Positions 13,437 to 21,420 of a stretch of 40,629 bases of DNA are shown here, in pieces. The translations under genes and the position numbers were made by a program. Position 1 is the first letter of the stretch, and every line of letters starts with the position of its first letter. The stretch lies in the IMG/VR virus record IMGVR_UViG_3300028800_000179, positions 1-40,629 of that record. The stretch is one strand, 5' to 3'. The notes beneath the pieces were generated by a model. The model saw only the letters and a list, made by a program, of their open reading frames with translations, was not told where the DNA came from and did not search any database. The stretch comes from a virus.

Positions 13437-14021
13437 ATGAAAATGAAGAACTCAATCATCACCCTCATTGTGGCGCTGGGCGCCATCTGCATTCTGCCGG
13501 CAGCCAAGGCGCAGACGCAAACGAACGCGGCACCACCGCTGCCATCCACGCCGCAGGCATTTTACACCAGCGTGCTGGATTATTTCAGCAGCAACGATCC
13601 GACGATGCAGTTCACCAAGTTCAAGCTGTGGACGGAGGCCGACTACCAGAACAACGTCAACATTGCCTCCAAGATCGCGGTGAGTTTTGACGTGTATAGC
13701 ACCGATGCCACGTACACAAATGCGATTACGTTCGGCGTGGAGGGTGGAATGAGGAACGCAGGAATTGCAGGAACAATCGTGGACGGCACGGGCGGCATCC
13801 AGCTCGCGTACAACATCAATTCTATCCGGCTGGAAGGATACATTGATGGCGGTTACAGCGCCATCAGCAGCGAGGGCTTCGCCGAGCTCGGCATGCGGGT
13901 GGACAAAAAACTCACGCCGAACACCTTTGCCGGACTTTCGATGGGCTTTCAAATTCCAACGACGCCAAAAGGGGGAACGGCCTATCCGATCATCGGCGTG
14001 ATCGTCGGAGCCACATTCTAA
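13437..14021 (+). CDS. exported outer-membrane beta-barrel-like protein (194 aa)
   Basis: MKMKNSIITLIVALGAICIL followed by PAAKA-Q is a clear Sec signal peptide. The mature protein has alternating strands (ITFGVEGGMRNAGIAGTI, FAELGMRVDKKL, FAGLSMGFQIP) and ends GVIVGATF with a terminal Phe, which is typical of outer-membrane barrels. It has about 168 mature residues, enough for a small barrel. It is the first gene after the non-coding gap. It may change the host surface, for example by blocking superinfection. The start at 13437 is set by the signal peptide. Confidence 0.7.
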   Translation: MKMKNSIITLIVALGAICILPAAKAQTQTNAAPPLPSTPQAFYTSVLDYFSSNDPTMQFTKFKLWTEADYQNNVNIASKIAVSFDVYSTDATYTNAITFGVEGGMRNAGIAGTIVDGTGGIQLAYNINSIRLEGYIDGGYSAISSEGFAELGMRVDKKLTPNTFAGLSMGFQIPTTPKGGTAYPIIGVIVGATF

Positions 14022-14054
14022 CCTGAAACGACAAGCCGCACCCCGCACCGCGTA

Positions 14055-14681
14055 ATGAAAGACTGCTTAGCAGCTAAGGCACCGAGCGCTGGTCGCCGTC
14101 ATGGGCGTAACCGTAGCGGAGGGTTCGGTCCCCAATGTCTTGAGTTGCGTGGTGCGGGCGCCTGTTTTTTTGTCCTGATGATTTTTTTGATGGCGATGTT
14201 GTGCGGCTGCAGCACGGCGCCGCTTACGCACGGGATCCCGAATTTTTCGCAGGTCGATCCGCGGGTATACCGGGGCGGCCAACCGACACCGGAAGGCTGG
14301 GCTTGGCTTAAATCTCAAGGAGTGCTTTACGATCTCAAACTAGACACGGAAGGCGAAGGTTCGGATGCACTGGCCAAAAGCAATGGCCTACACGTGATCC
14401 CGCTGCCGATCACTTTATTCCAGCAGACCTTGGGTCAGCCGCCGACGGACGAAATAGATTGTGCCGTTTCCACGATTGAGCTTGGCACCGAGGAATTTTC
14501 TGGCGGCGGTGTTTTCGTACACTGCCAGCACGGGCAGGACCGTACTGGCCTGATGATTGGCATTTACCGGGTCAGATGCGATCACTGGACCAAGGCGCAA
14601 GCGTGGGCTGAAATGATGGCGCACGGATTCCACCCGCTGCTGCGGGGACTGTGCTGGTCCTGGGAGGAGGACGTGCCGTGA
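14055..14681 (+). CDS. tyrosine/dual-specificity phosphatase-like lipoprotein (208 aa)
   Basis: The phosphatase loop is VHCQHGQDRTGLMIG, a complete HCX5R with Cys157 as nucleophile and Arg163 binding phosphate. NFSQVDPRVYRGGQPTPEGW is the N-terminal pattern of this superfamily, where it precedes the beta-alpha core. A hydrophobic stretch FFVLMIFLMAMLCGC gives a lipobox, so the enzyme is probably anchored outside the cytoplasm. The first 30 residues look unlike protein; the true start may be TTG 14145 or ATG 14178. It overlaps the lipase gene by GTGA. Exported members of the family can act on proteins, lipids or inositol phosphates. Confidence 0.75.
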   Translation: MKDCLAAKAPSAGRRHGRNRSGGFGPQCLELRGAGACFFVLMIFLMAMLCGCSTAPLTHGIPNFSQVDPRVYRGGQPTPEGWAWLKSQGVLYDLKLDTEGEGSDALAKSNGLHVIPLPITLFQQTLGQPPTDEIDCAVSTIELGTEEFSGGGVFVHCQHGQDRTGLMIGIYRVRCDHWTKAQAWAEMMAHGFHPLLRGLCWSWEEDVP

Positions 14682-15445
14682 TTTCGGAAACGCTCAATCC
14701 GGATGCCAAGAGCTTCACCTGGCCAAATGCCAGAGCGTGTTTGGATTGGTGTGCGGAAGCCTACGGCGGCCCGGCGACGTTGGCCTCCTCGCTGACCGGT
14801 GCGCAGATGATCGTGCGCGAGTTGTCCGATCACATCGTGGTGGCGTTTCGGGGCAGCGAGAGCGCCGAGGACTATCAACAGGACGCAAAATTTGAGTTTA
14901 CCGACCTGATTATTCCGCCCGACGGCACGCCGGCCAAGGTGCACAAGGGTTTCCTGGAGGACTTCGACAGCCTGAACGATCAGTTGATCCAGTATGTAAA
15001 AGGTCTTTCCACCAAACCGATTTTCATCACCGGCCATTCGCTCGGCGGCGGACAGGCAATTCTTTGCGGACTGGAATTTCTGCGGGTGGGTTTCCGGCTG
15101 GCGGGGATCTACACGTTCGGGCAGCCGCGCGTGGGCAACGGCATCTTTGCGCGCTGCTACGACATCGCCAGCTGGGGAATGATCGGCGCGCTGCGCGACA
15201 TCACCTGGCGCGTGGTCAACGAGAACGACATCGTGGCGCGCCTGCCGGGCGCGCTGCTGGGTTACCGGCATTGCGGGAACGAAATCTTTCTCCCGGTCGA
15301 AGGCGGTTACTGGGTCAACCCACCGGCTTGGCGCCGGGGCTGGAGCAATCTGCTGGGCTTTTTATCGGCATGGCGGCATGGCGGCGACGTGCTGATCACC
15401 GAGCATCATCTGTTGGACTACCAGGAAAGGATGGCCGGCCTGTAA
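14678..15445 (+). CDS. class 3 lipase, alpha/beta hydrolase (255 aa)
   Basis: The nucleophile elbow is ITGHSLGGGQA with Ser121. Asp184 in NENDIVARLPG and His243 or His244 in ITEHHLLDYQ complete a class 3 lipase triad. HIVVAFRGSES is the strand carrying the oxyanion-side motif of the family. It starts at GTG in the GTGA overlap with the phosphatase gene. I see no signal peptide, so it would act inside the cell or leave after holin-type membrane damage. In a phage lysis region it may attack membrane lipid or lipoprotein, which is inferred. Confidence 0.82.
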   Translation: MISETLNPDAKSFTWPNARACLDWCAEAYGGPATLASSLTGAQMIVRELSDHIVVAFRGSESAEDYQQDAKFEFTDLIIPPDGTPAKVHKGFLEDFDSLNDQLIQYVKGLSTKPIFITGHSLGGGQAILCGLEFLRVGFRLAGIYTFGQPRVGNGIFARCYDIASWGMIGALRDITWRVVNENDIVARLPGALLGYRHCGNEIFLPVEGGYWVNPPAWRRGWSNLLGFLSAWRHGGDVLITEHHLLDYQERMAGL

Positions 15446-15687
15446 TGATCACGCTGCCTTCAACCAACGATCTGCAGCAGGCCAGCGCGGCGGTGCAGGA
15501 GACTGTCGCCCAGGTGAAAATGAACTGGCCGGCGATCGCGGCCTGCGCGGTCCTGCTGGGTCGCGAGTTGACCAATTTCAACCAATGGTGCAAGGGCGTC
15601 GCCGCATTCATCATTTATCACGGCGGCATCGGTTACCTGTTTTGGAAACTGCTTTGGAACCCGCCGGGAGAGGCCCCCAAGTCATGA
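15445..15687 (+). CDS. small membrane protein, holin candidate (80 aa)
   Basis: Residues 25-43 (MNWPAIAACAVLLGRELTNF) and 48-72 (CKGVAAFIIYHGGIGYLFWK) give one or two membrane segments after a polar N-terminus. Size and place beside the lipase suit a holin, though sequence alone cannot prove it. The start overlaps the lipase stop by one base, and the end is an ATGA with the next gene. Confidence 0.55.
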   Translation: MITLPSTNDLQQASAAVQETVAQVKMNWPAIAACAVLLGRELTNFNQWCKGVAAFIIYHGGIGYLFWKLLWNPPGEAPKS

Positions 15688-15956
15688 ATGATATCCGAAA
15701 ACCTTTTCAAGCCAGACAACCGGGTGCGGCAGCACCGGGCGTCATTGCCTCGTCGCATCCGATCAGCGATTTGGATCTGCAGATGCGAGCCGTCGGCGGC
15801 ATGTATCGAATGCGCGCGTCGCTGGCGCGCGAACTCGCGAACGCCGCCATCACCGAGGAGAACCGGCAGAAATACTTTGTCGAAGCGGACACCTGGGAGA
15901 ACGCCGCCAACCTGCTGGCGGCCAAACTGGAAAAGCGGGAGGGCAAAACGTCATGA
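15684..15956 (+). CDS. hypothetical helical protein (90 aa)
   Basis: The first 25 residues are disordered (proline, alanine). The rest is helical with MYRMRASLARELANAAITEE and ADTWENAANLLAAKLEK. It is coupled by ATGA to both neighbours. No family is recognised. Confidence 0.55.
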   Translation: MNDIRKPFQARQPGAAAPGVIASSHPISDLDLQMRAVGGMYRMRASLARELANAAITEENRQKYFVEADTWENAANLLAAKLEKREGKTS

Positions 15957-16741
15957 CGGCCGACGCCAAACTTCAACGTGTGCGTCCGATCCTGCGCTGG
16001 CCCGGCGGCAAGAGCCGGATGCTCAAACGCATCCTGCCGATGATTCCGCCGCACGTCTGTTACTGCGAACCGTTCGCCGGTGGGCTGGCGGTCCTGCTGG
16101 CCAAGGAACGGTCCAACGTGGAGGTGGTCAATGACGCCAACGGCACCCTGGTGGCGTTGTATCGCAACCTGCAGTACCACCTGCCGGCGTTGCTCTCGGA
16201 AATGAACTGGATGTTTTCAAGCCGCCAGAACCTGCACGATTACATCGAGCAGCCGGGCATCACGGAGATCCAGCGGGCGGCTCGGTTTCTCCTGGTCAAC
16301 CGCACTTCGTTCGGCGGCAACATGCACAGCTTCGCAGTGGCCAAGACGCGCGGGGGCGGCGCGGCCTACGACCGGGCCCACACCGGAAAACTTTTGCAAG
16401 CGGCGCATGAGCGCCTTGATCGTGTGGTGGTCGAGAACCTTCCTTATGAACGGTGCTTCGCCAATTACGATTCGAAGGACTCGTTCTTCTTTCTCGATCC
16501 GCCCTATCTCAACGCGGCCACGGCCGCGTACCGCGGCTGGACCGAACCGCAGATGCGCGAATTCCGGCGTCGTGTGGAAAAGCTCAAGGGCAAATGGCTG
16601 GTGACGATCGATGACTCTCCGTTGAACCGCGACCTTTTTTCGGACTGCCACCTGCAACCGGTGGTCACTGCCAACCGGTTGTGCAACACACGGACGCATG
16701 GCGACGTGAAATTTGGAGAACTGATCATCACGCCGAAATGA
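15953..16741 (+). CDS. D12-class DNA adenine N6-methyltransferase (262 aa)
   Basis: ILRWPGGKSRMLKRI (residues 13-27) and YCEPFAGGLAVLLAKE form the AdoMet-binding motifs; FFFLDPPYLNA with Asp182-Pro-Pro-Tyr185 is the catalytic motif. This is the Dam/D12 family, which methylates adenine in a short site such as GATC. Phage copies commonly protect against host restriction or regulate phage genes; in Mu, Dam methylation controls mom. It is coupled by ATGA to the upstream gene. The length is typical. Confidence 0.85.
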   Translation: MTADAKLQRVRPILRWPGGKSRMLKRILPMIPPHVCYCEPFAGGLAVLLAKERSNVEVVNDANGTLVALYRNLQYHLPALLSEMNWMFSSRQNLHDYIEQPGITEIQRAARFLLVNRTSFGGNMHSFAVAKTRGGGAAYDRAHTGKLLQAAHERLDRVVVENLPYERCFANYDSKDSFFFLDPPYLNAATAAYRGWTEPQMREFRRRVEKLKGKWLVTIDDSPLNRDLFSDCHLQPVVTANRLCNTRTHGDVKFGELIITPK

Positions 16742-16754
16742 AAATGGAAAACAC

Positions 16755-17150
16755 ATGATGCCGATTCTGGGAGATGAAATGCCGCCAGTGAACATCATCT
16801 GGAACTGGGTGCCAACCATCTGCGCGATGATTGCCGCTCTGGCGACGCTGGGGTTGTGGCTGAACAGCCGGAAAACTTCGCGCATGGAAGTGGTGCCCAG
16901 TCCGCTGGTGATCAAGGCGGAGGATGATTTCGTTCACAAGGATGAGTTTGAAAAATACGTGTCAGAATATCGCCGCTCACTCAATGAGATTGAAAAGGAC
17001 CGGCTGGACGCGAGTGGCCGGCTCCATGAAAAAATCAATGGCGTGGACCGCAAGGTAAGCGCCCTGGAGCAGAAGACCGAGCTGCAGAACCAGCAACTGG
17101 CGCGCATGGACGCCAAGCTCGACCGCCTGGTGGAGAGAAAACAATCATGA
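16755..17150 (+). CDS. DUF2730-like membrane-anchored coiled-coil protein (131 aa)
   Basis: One transmembrane helix (WVPTICAMIAALATLGLWL) is followed by a long coiled coil (VSALEQKTELQNQQLARMDA). In Mu-like phages a DUF2730 protein of this shape lies just before the terminase genes, as here. A spanin (Rz) with one helix and a coiled coil would look similar, so lysis function cannot be excluded. A second ATG follows at 16758. Confidence 0.6.
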   Translation: MMPILGDEMPPVNIIWNWVPTICAMIAALATLGLWLNSRKTSRMEVVPSPLVIKAEDDFVHKDEFEKYVSEYRRSLNEIEKDRLDASGRLHEKINGVDRKVSALEQKTELQNQQLARMDAKLDRLVERKQS

Positions 17151-17437
17151 CCGCCCAGCAAAAAGAACTGTTTCACCTGGCGATCCTGCGAGTGTTGGAT
17201 TCCAACCGGACGCGCTTCGGTCTGGGGATGGTGGCCATCGGCCATCACCTGCCGCAATTCGGCTTTGGCTTGAGCAGCTTTGATTGCGAGAAGGAATGGT
17301 TCGAGGAGCTCTCCAACGCCATCGATTACCTCACCAGCAAACGGCTGGTCGAGGAGGTCTTGAAGCATGTGGACCGGGCGAATCGTGCGTGGCGGATCAC
17401 CACAGAGGGCATCGATTACGTGGACCAACGAGGATGA
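17147..17437 (+). CDS. winged-helix protein of the Mu packaging region (96 aa)
   Basis: HLAILRVLDSNRTRFGLGMV, then LSNAIDYLTSKRLVEEV and NRAWRITTEGIDYVDQRG, has the layout of a winged helix ending in the common wing motif W-x-I-T-x-x-G. Small proteins of this type stand between DUF2730 and DUF3486 in Mu-like phages (Mu gp26 position). It is coupled by ATGA to the upstream gene. Confidence 0.6.
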   Translation: MTAQQKELFHLAILRVLDSNRTRFGLGMVAIGHHLPQFGFGLSSFDCEKEWFEELSNAIDYLTSKRLVEEVLKHVDRANRAWRITTEGIDYVDQRG

Positions 17438-17440
17438 AAA

Positions 17441-18037
17441 ATGGCCAACAACAAAATCAGTTCGCTGTCGGTCCTCAAAAATCTGCCGCCGGAGCGGCAG
17501 GCCGACATCTGGGAACGGTTGACGGTCAAGAGCAAGACCTGGCAGGACACAGGTTATCGCGCCGTCCGCAAGTGGCTGCACGACGATGGCCTCGAAACTT
17601 CCGAGGCTGCGCTTTCGGATTTTTATTCCTGGTATCCGTTGCGACAACAGTTTCACCAGGACGAAGTGACAACCAATTCGTTGCTGGAGCAGCTCAAGCA
17701 GGAGATTCCCGGATTGACGGAGGAGCAGCTCGACCAACTGGGCCAGCGGACGTTCAGCCTGCTGGCGATCCGGCGCCAGGATCCGGACAGCTTTGTGATG
17801 GTGCGTTCGGCGCGTTCCAAGGCGGAACTGGAAAAGGCCAAGCTCAAATTGCGCGAGCAGGCGGAGAGCCGGCTGGCCGGCCAGGCGAAACTGGCACGGG
17901 AGAAATTCCAATTCGATGCGGCCAAGGCGGCGCTGAAATGCGCGGCGGAGCTCAAGGTGATTTCGAAGAGCAAACTGTCACAGGCCGACAAGGTCAACCA
18001 GGCCCGGCTCAAATTGTTTGGAGTGGAGGGAACCTGA
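17441..18037 (+). CDS. DUF3486-like protein, small terminase candidate (Mu gp27) (198 aa)
   Basis: The N-terminus (SSLSVLKNLPPERQADIWER, then VRKWLHDDGLETSEAALSDF) looks like the HTH DNA-recognition part of small terminase subunits, and the C-terminal half is a long helix. Mu gp27 (DUF3486) has the same size and lies directly before the large terminase. The stop overlaps the terminase start (TGATG). Confidence 0.7.
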   Translation: MANNKISSLSVLKNLPPERQADIWERLTVKSKTWQDTGYRAVRKWLHDDGLETSEAALSDFYSWYPLRQQFHQDEVTTNSLLEQLKQEIPGLTEEQLDQLGQRTFSLLAIRRQDPDSFVMVRSARSKAELEKAKLKLREQAESRLAGQAKLAREKFQFDAAKAALKCAAELKVISKSKLSQADKVNQARLKLFGVEGT

Positions 18038-19563
18038 TGTCACCGAGATTAAAAAAGGCGAGCGCCAAGGCGCTGATAAATTTCCGGGAATACCAGGAAC
18101 CGGTGTTCATGGACCGGGAAAGCGGCATCCTGGTGCTGCATTGGTCCCGGCAGATCGGGAAATCCTACACGCTGGCGTCCTGGGCGGTGGACCGGCTGCT
18201 GACGCAGCTCCAGAAGAATGACACCTGGCTGGTGACGGTGCTTTCCAATTCACGCGACAACGGAGCGGAGTTCGTCCTCAAGGCGCAGGACATCTGCAAC
18301 AAGCTCGGAGTGGTGATGGATTCCTCCGACGATTCCCCGGACCTGACTTATGACAACATGCGAATGGAAGTGCGAGTCACGCTCACCGTCAACGGGCATG
18401 AGCGCATCGGGCGCATCAAGGTGCTGGCGGCAAACCCTCGCACGGCTCGTGGCTTTTCTGGCGATCTCATTCTCGACGAGTTTGCATACCATGAAGACAG
18501 CAACGCGATTTGGGAGGCGGCCGAACCCATCCTGTCCGCCAACCCTGAATATCTCTGTCGGATCGCCAGCACCGGCAACGGCAAGCACAACATGTTTTAT
18601 CGAATGTGCGCCGGCTCAGGTCCCGATAATGGCGAATTTTTCATTTCAACGGCCGGATTCAAAGTCTGCCGGGTCACGCGCACGGCGGCATGGCAGATGG
18701 GCGTCAAAATCTACGACCCCAACACGCGGCAGCCGATCACACCCGACGAGGCTCGGCGCAAGGCGTTAGACAAACGCGCCTACGACCAGAATTACGAGTG
18801 CAAGTTTGCCGACGAGAACATGGCGCTGCTGACGCACGAGCTGATCCAGCAGGCAATGCGCGACGGGATCCCGATCGACGAACAAGTCTGGTCGCCGGTT
18901 TCGATGGCGCGGATGTGGCGCGCGCAAGGGCAGCTCTCGCTGGGCGGTGACATCGGGCGCAACCGCGACATCACGGTCTTTGCCGTCATTGAAAAAATCG
19001 GCCAGAGCAAAAAGGTCATCGCCCTGTTGCGGATGGCCGGGATGCGGCTGCCGGCGCAACAGGCGCAGCTCGACCTGGTCTGCGGGCTGCCCAAGTTCAA
19101 CCGGGCGTGCATTGACATGACGGGCATCGGGCTGGGCCTGGTGGAATACGCCCAGGAGAAATGGGGCGACTACAAAATCAGCGGCGTCAACTTTTCCACA
19201 ACCGAACCCATCAGCGACCGAATCCGTGCCGAGGGGCGCAAGGGGGAAACCGCCAGGGTGACGGAAATCATGGCCACCGAACTGCTCGGCGTATTCGAGG
19301 ACAAATCCATCACCATCGAGGTGGAGCTGGACGCCGACGGCTTCGATGATTTGCGCAAGCCGGAAAAAATCACGTCGCCGGGTGGACGGACGAGCATTGC
19401 CGCGGTGCGCGATGAGGCGGGCCATGCGGACCATTTCTGGGCGTTTGCTCTGTCGATCCGAGCGGCCATGGATGACAGCCAGCCCGGCAAGATTGTTGTT
19501 TTTGAGAACACCCGGACCAGCCGGGTCATAGCCGAGCGTCACAAACGGGAGGTGATGGGATGA
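18037..19563 (+). CDS. terminase large subunit, Mu gp28-like (508 aa)
   Basis: This is the DNA-packaging motor and nuclease. The ATPase half has Walker A HWSRQIGKSYTLASW with Lys42 and Ser43, and Walker B GDLILDEFAYHED with Asp147-Glu148. The nuclease half has acidic residues in SLGGDIGRNRDITVFAVIE, NRACIDMTGIGLG and VRDEAGHADHFWAFAL, the RNase-H-like pattern of large terminases. Length and place between the gp27-like and portal genes match Mu. The ATG at 18037 follows GGAGTGGAGGG, a usable ribosome site. Confidence 0.9.
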   Translation: MSPRLKKASAKALINFREYQEPVFMDRESGILVLHWSRQIGKSYTLASWAVDRLLTQLQKNDTWLVTVLSNSRDNGAEFVLKAQDICNKLGVVMDSSDDSPDLTYDNMRMEVRVTLTVNGHERIGRIKVLAANPRTARGFSGDLILDEFAYHEDSNAIWEAAEPILSANPEYLCRIASTGNGKHNMFYRMCAGSGPDNGEFFISTAGFKVCRVTRTAAWQMGVKIYDPNTRQPITPDEARRKALDKRAYDQNYECKFADENMALLTHELIQQAMRDGIPIDEQVWSPVSMARMWRAQGQLSLGGDIGRNRDITVFAVIEKIGQSKKVIALLRMAGMRLPAQQAQLDLVCGLPKFNRACIDMTGIGLGLVEYAQEKWGDYKISGVNFSTTEPISDRIRAEGRKGETARVTEIMATELLGVFEDKSITIEVELDADGFDDLRKPEKITSPGGRTSIAAVRDEAGHADHFWAFALSIRAAMDDSQPGKIVVFENTRTSRVIAERHKREVMG

Positions 19564-19721
19564 ATTCGAGCCGCCCCAGCCATTTTTACATCCCTGGCGC
19601 GCCGCGCGTGGAGGCGGCACGGCGATTTCCAGCCCCCGTTCATGCCGGTGGCTGCTTGAACGCCGCAGAGCCGCTGCAATGCGCTGCAGTGAGGCAAATT
19701 CTGGGAGGTTACAATGGTTAA
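19560..19721 (+). CDS. small hypothetical protein between terminase and portal (53 aa)
   Basis: The frame begins in the ATGA overlap with the terminase stop and ends eight bases inside the portal gene, filling the only gap in this block. It starts MNSSRPSHFYIPGAPRVEAA and ends AVRQILGGYNG. No family is recognised. Confidence 0.5.
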   Translation: MNSSRPSHFYIPGAPRVEAARRFPAPVHAGGCLNAAEPLQCAAVRQILGGYNG

Positions 19722-21420
19722 AACCGCCCAAAAGGGTTCCGGTACCCGTCGTGGCATCAAAACTCCGGCCAAGACCACCGCGTCGGCACCGGCCGCGACC
19801 ATGTCCGTGGCGGATGCTTACGCCGCTTTTGGCACCGGGAAAACGGATGCGCAGATGGTCCGCAAGTCGAATCTCTGGCGCGACAATTACAATCCGCTGC
19901 GCGGCCTGGTCATGTCGCGCCTCATCACGATTTTTGAGGCGGCCGAACGCGGCGCGTTTGCAGAATTGCAATTGACTCTGCGCAAGGCGGAGAAACGTTA
20001 TCCAGTCCTGAAAGGTTTCGTTGAGCGACTCCTGGCCAGTGTGGAAGAGCTTGGTTGGGACGTGAAGGTTTTGAAGACACTGCCTCCGGGAGCAACGCCG
20101 GAGATGGCCGAGAAACAGCGCGCGTTTTTGAAACAGCGTTATGACCTGATCGGTAATTTAAATGAAGCCATCGGCCAGATCGCGCTGGCTGAAGTTCGTG
20201 GCTACGCGGTTTTGCAGAAGCACCGGTTTGCCGGCGGAGAGAACGATGGCGCGGTGAGCGAGCTTTACTGGCTGGAACCCTGGGTCTGGTCGCGCGACGG
20301 TTACTACGGGGATTTTTATTACAATGAGATTTCACGGTTCGGCGTCGGGCTGGGCGCCTGCGTGGGCACGTTCGGAGAAAAAAACCGGATCGGCAGTGAT
20401 CAATTACCCAGGGAAGACTTCATTATCCGGGAAGTGGAGTCGCCGCTTTATGAGATTGCACTGATCGCGTTCGTCAACTGGTTGATGGGCCGGAAAGATT
20501 GGGCGGCGTTCGTGGAAATCTTCGGCCTGGCCAAGGGCGTGGTAATCATGCCCCCGAATATAGCCATCGGCAAGGAGCCCGATTACCAGAGCGCGGCGGA
20601 AAAGGTTTCCGATGGCGTGAGCGGCGCGCTGCCGGCTGGCAGTGACATCAAGTTCCCCACCGCCGGCGTCCGGGGCGAATCGCCATTTGAAAAATATTGC
20701 GAGGCGCAAAACCAGGACGTGGTGATGGCGGCGACCAGCGGTCTGCTCTCCATGCTCACGGCGTCCGGTGGCGGATTGAATCGCGGGCCCAACCAGGAAC
20801 ACCAGGACATCTGGGTGAAGATCGCGCGCATGAAAGGCAAACGGGTCAACGAAATATTGAACAAGGATTTTGATGTGCCTGAGCTGGCGGCGGAATTTCC
20901 GGGCCAGCCGGTCTGTGCCTATTTCAACATCCCAACCGAAGACAACGAGGACATCGGCGAGCTGGCTGACACGGTGGTTAAATTCGAGGGCGTCAACCTG
21001 CAGACGGACGTGAAGGAAATCTCCGACCGCGCCGGCATGAAGTTGACGCGGGTAAAGGCCGCGACCGATCCGGCACTCAGCGGCAGTCCTGGTGCCAGTC
21101 CCGCGGCCAAGGCCGACGACAAACTGGATAAAGGCGCTTTGAACGCAGCCGTCAAGAATCGCCGCGCCAGCACACCGGCGCAGGCGGATTTTTACCGGGC
21201 AGTCGCCGAAGACCTGCATCCCCTGGCGATTCGGCTCCAGCGCATCCTGCAAATCCAGGACCCCGAAATTCTTAAAGAGAAGCTTCAGGCGCTGATGGAT
21301 GAGATTGATTCGCTCAAATCCGACATCGTCGCCGATCCGGCGAGTGCCCATGCGCTGGAGAAGGTCAACCGGGCGGCCGTCCTGGCCGGTCTTAGGAGTG
21401 AAGCCAAACCAAAATCATGA
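19714..21420 (+). CDS. DUF935 portal protein, Mu gp29-like (568 aa)
   Basis: Motifs typical of the Mu portal family are present: NLWRDNYNPLRGLVMSRLIT near the start, the central LPREDFIIREVESPLYEIAL, then WAAFVEIFGLAKGVVIMPPN and NQEHQDIWVKIARMKGKRVN. The portal is the dodecameric ring through which DNA enters the head. A C-terminal helical extension follows residue 450. A GGAGG lies six bases before ATG 19714. Confidence 0.88.
   Translation: MVKTAQKGSGTRRGIKTPAKTTASAPAATMSVADAYAAFGTGKTDAQMVRKSNLWRDNYNPLRGLVMSRLITIFEAAERGAFAELQLTLRKAEKRYPVLKGFVERLLASVEELGWDVKVLKTLPPGATPEMAEKQRAFLKQRYDLIGNLNEAIGQIALAEVRGYAVLQKHRFAGGENDGAVSELYWLEPWVWSRDGYYGDFYYNEISRFGVGLGACVGTFGEKNRIGSDQLPREDFIIREVESPLYEIALIAFVNWLMGRKDWAAFVEIFGLAKGVVIMPPNIAIGKEPDYQSAAEKVSDGVSGALPAGSDIKFPTAGVRGESPFEKYCEAQNQDVVMAATSGLLSMLTASGGGLNRGPNQEHQDIWVKIARMKGKRVNEILNKDFDVPELAAEFPGQPVCAYFNIPTEDNEDIGELADTVVKFEGVNLQTDVKEISDRAGMKLTRVKAATDPALSGSPGASPAAKADDKLDKGALNAAVKNRRASTPAQADFYRAVAEDLHPLAIRLQRILQIQDPEILKEKLQALMDEIDSLKSDIVADPASAHALEKVNRAAVLAGLRSEAKPKS

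Noticed and set aside
18766-19971. Minus-strand open frame of 401 codons
   Set aside because: It is antisense to the nuclease half of the terminase and the start of the portal, both of which have clear motifs.
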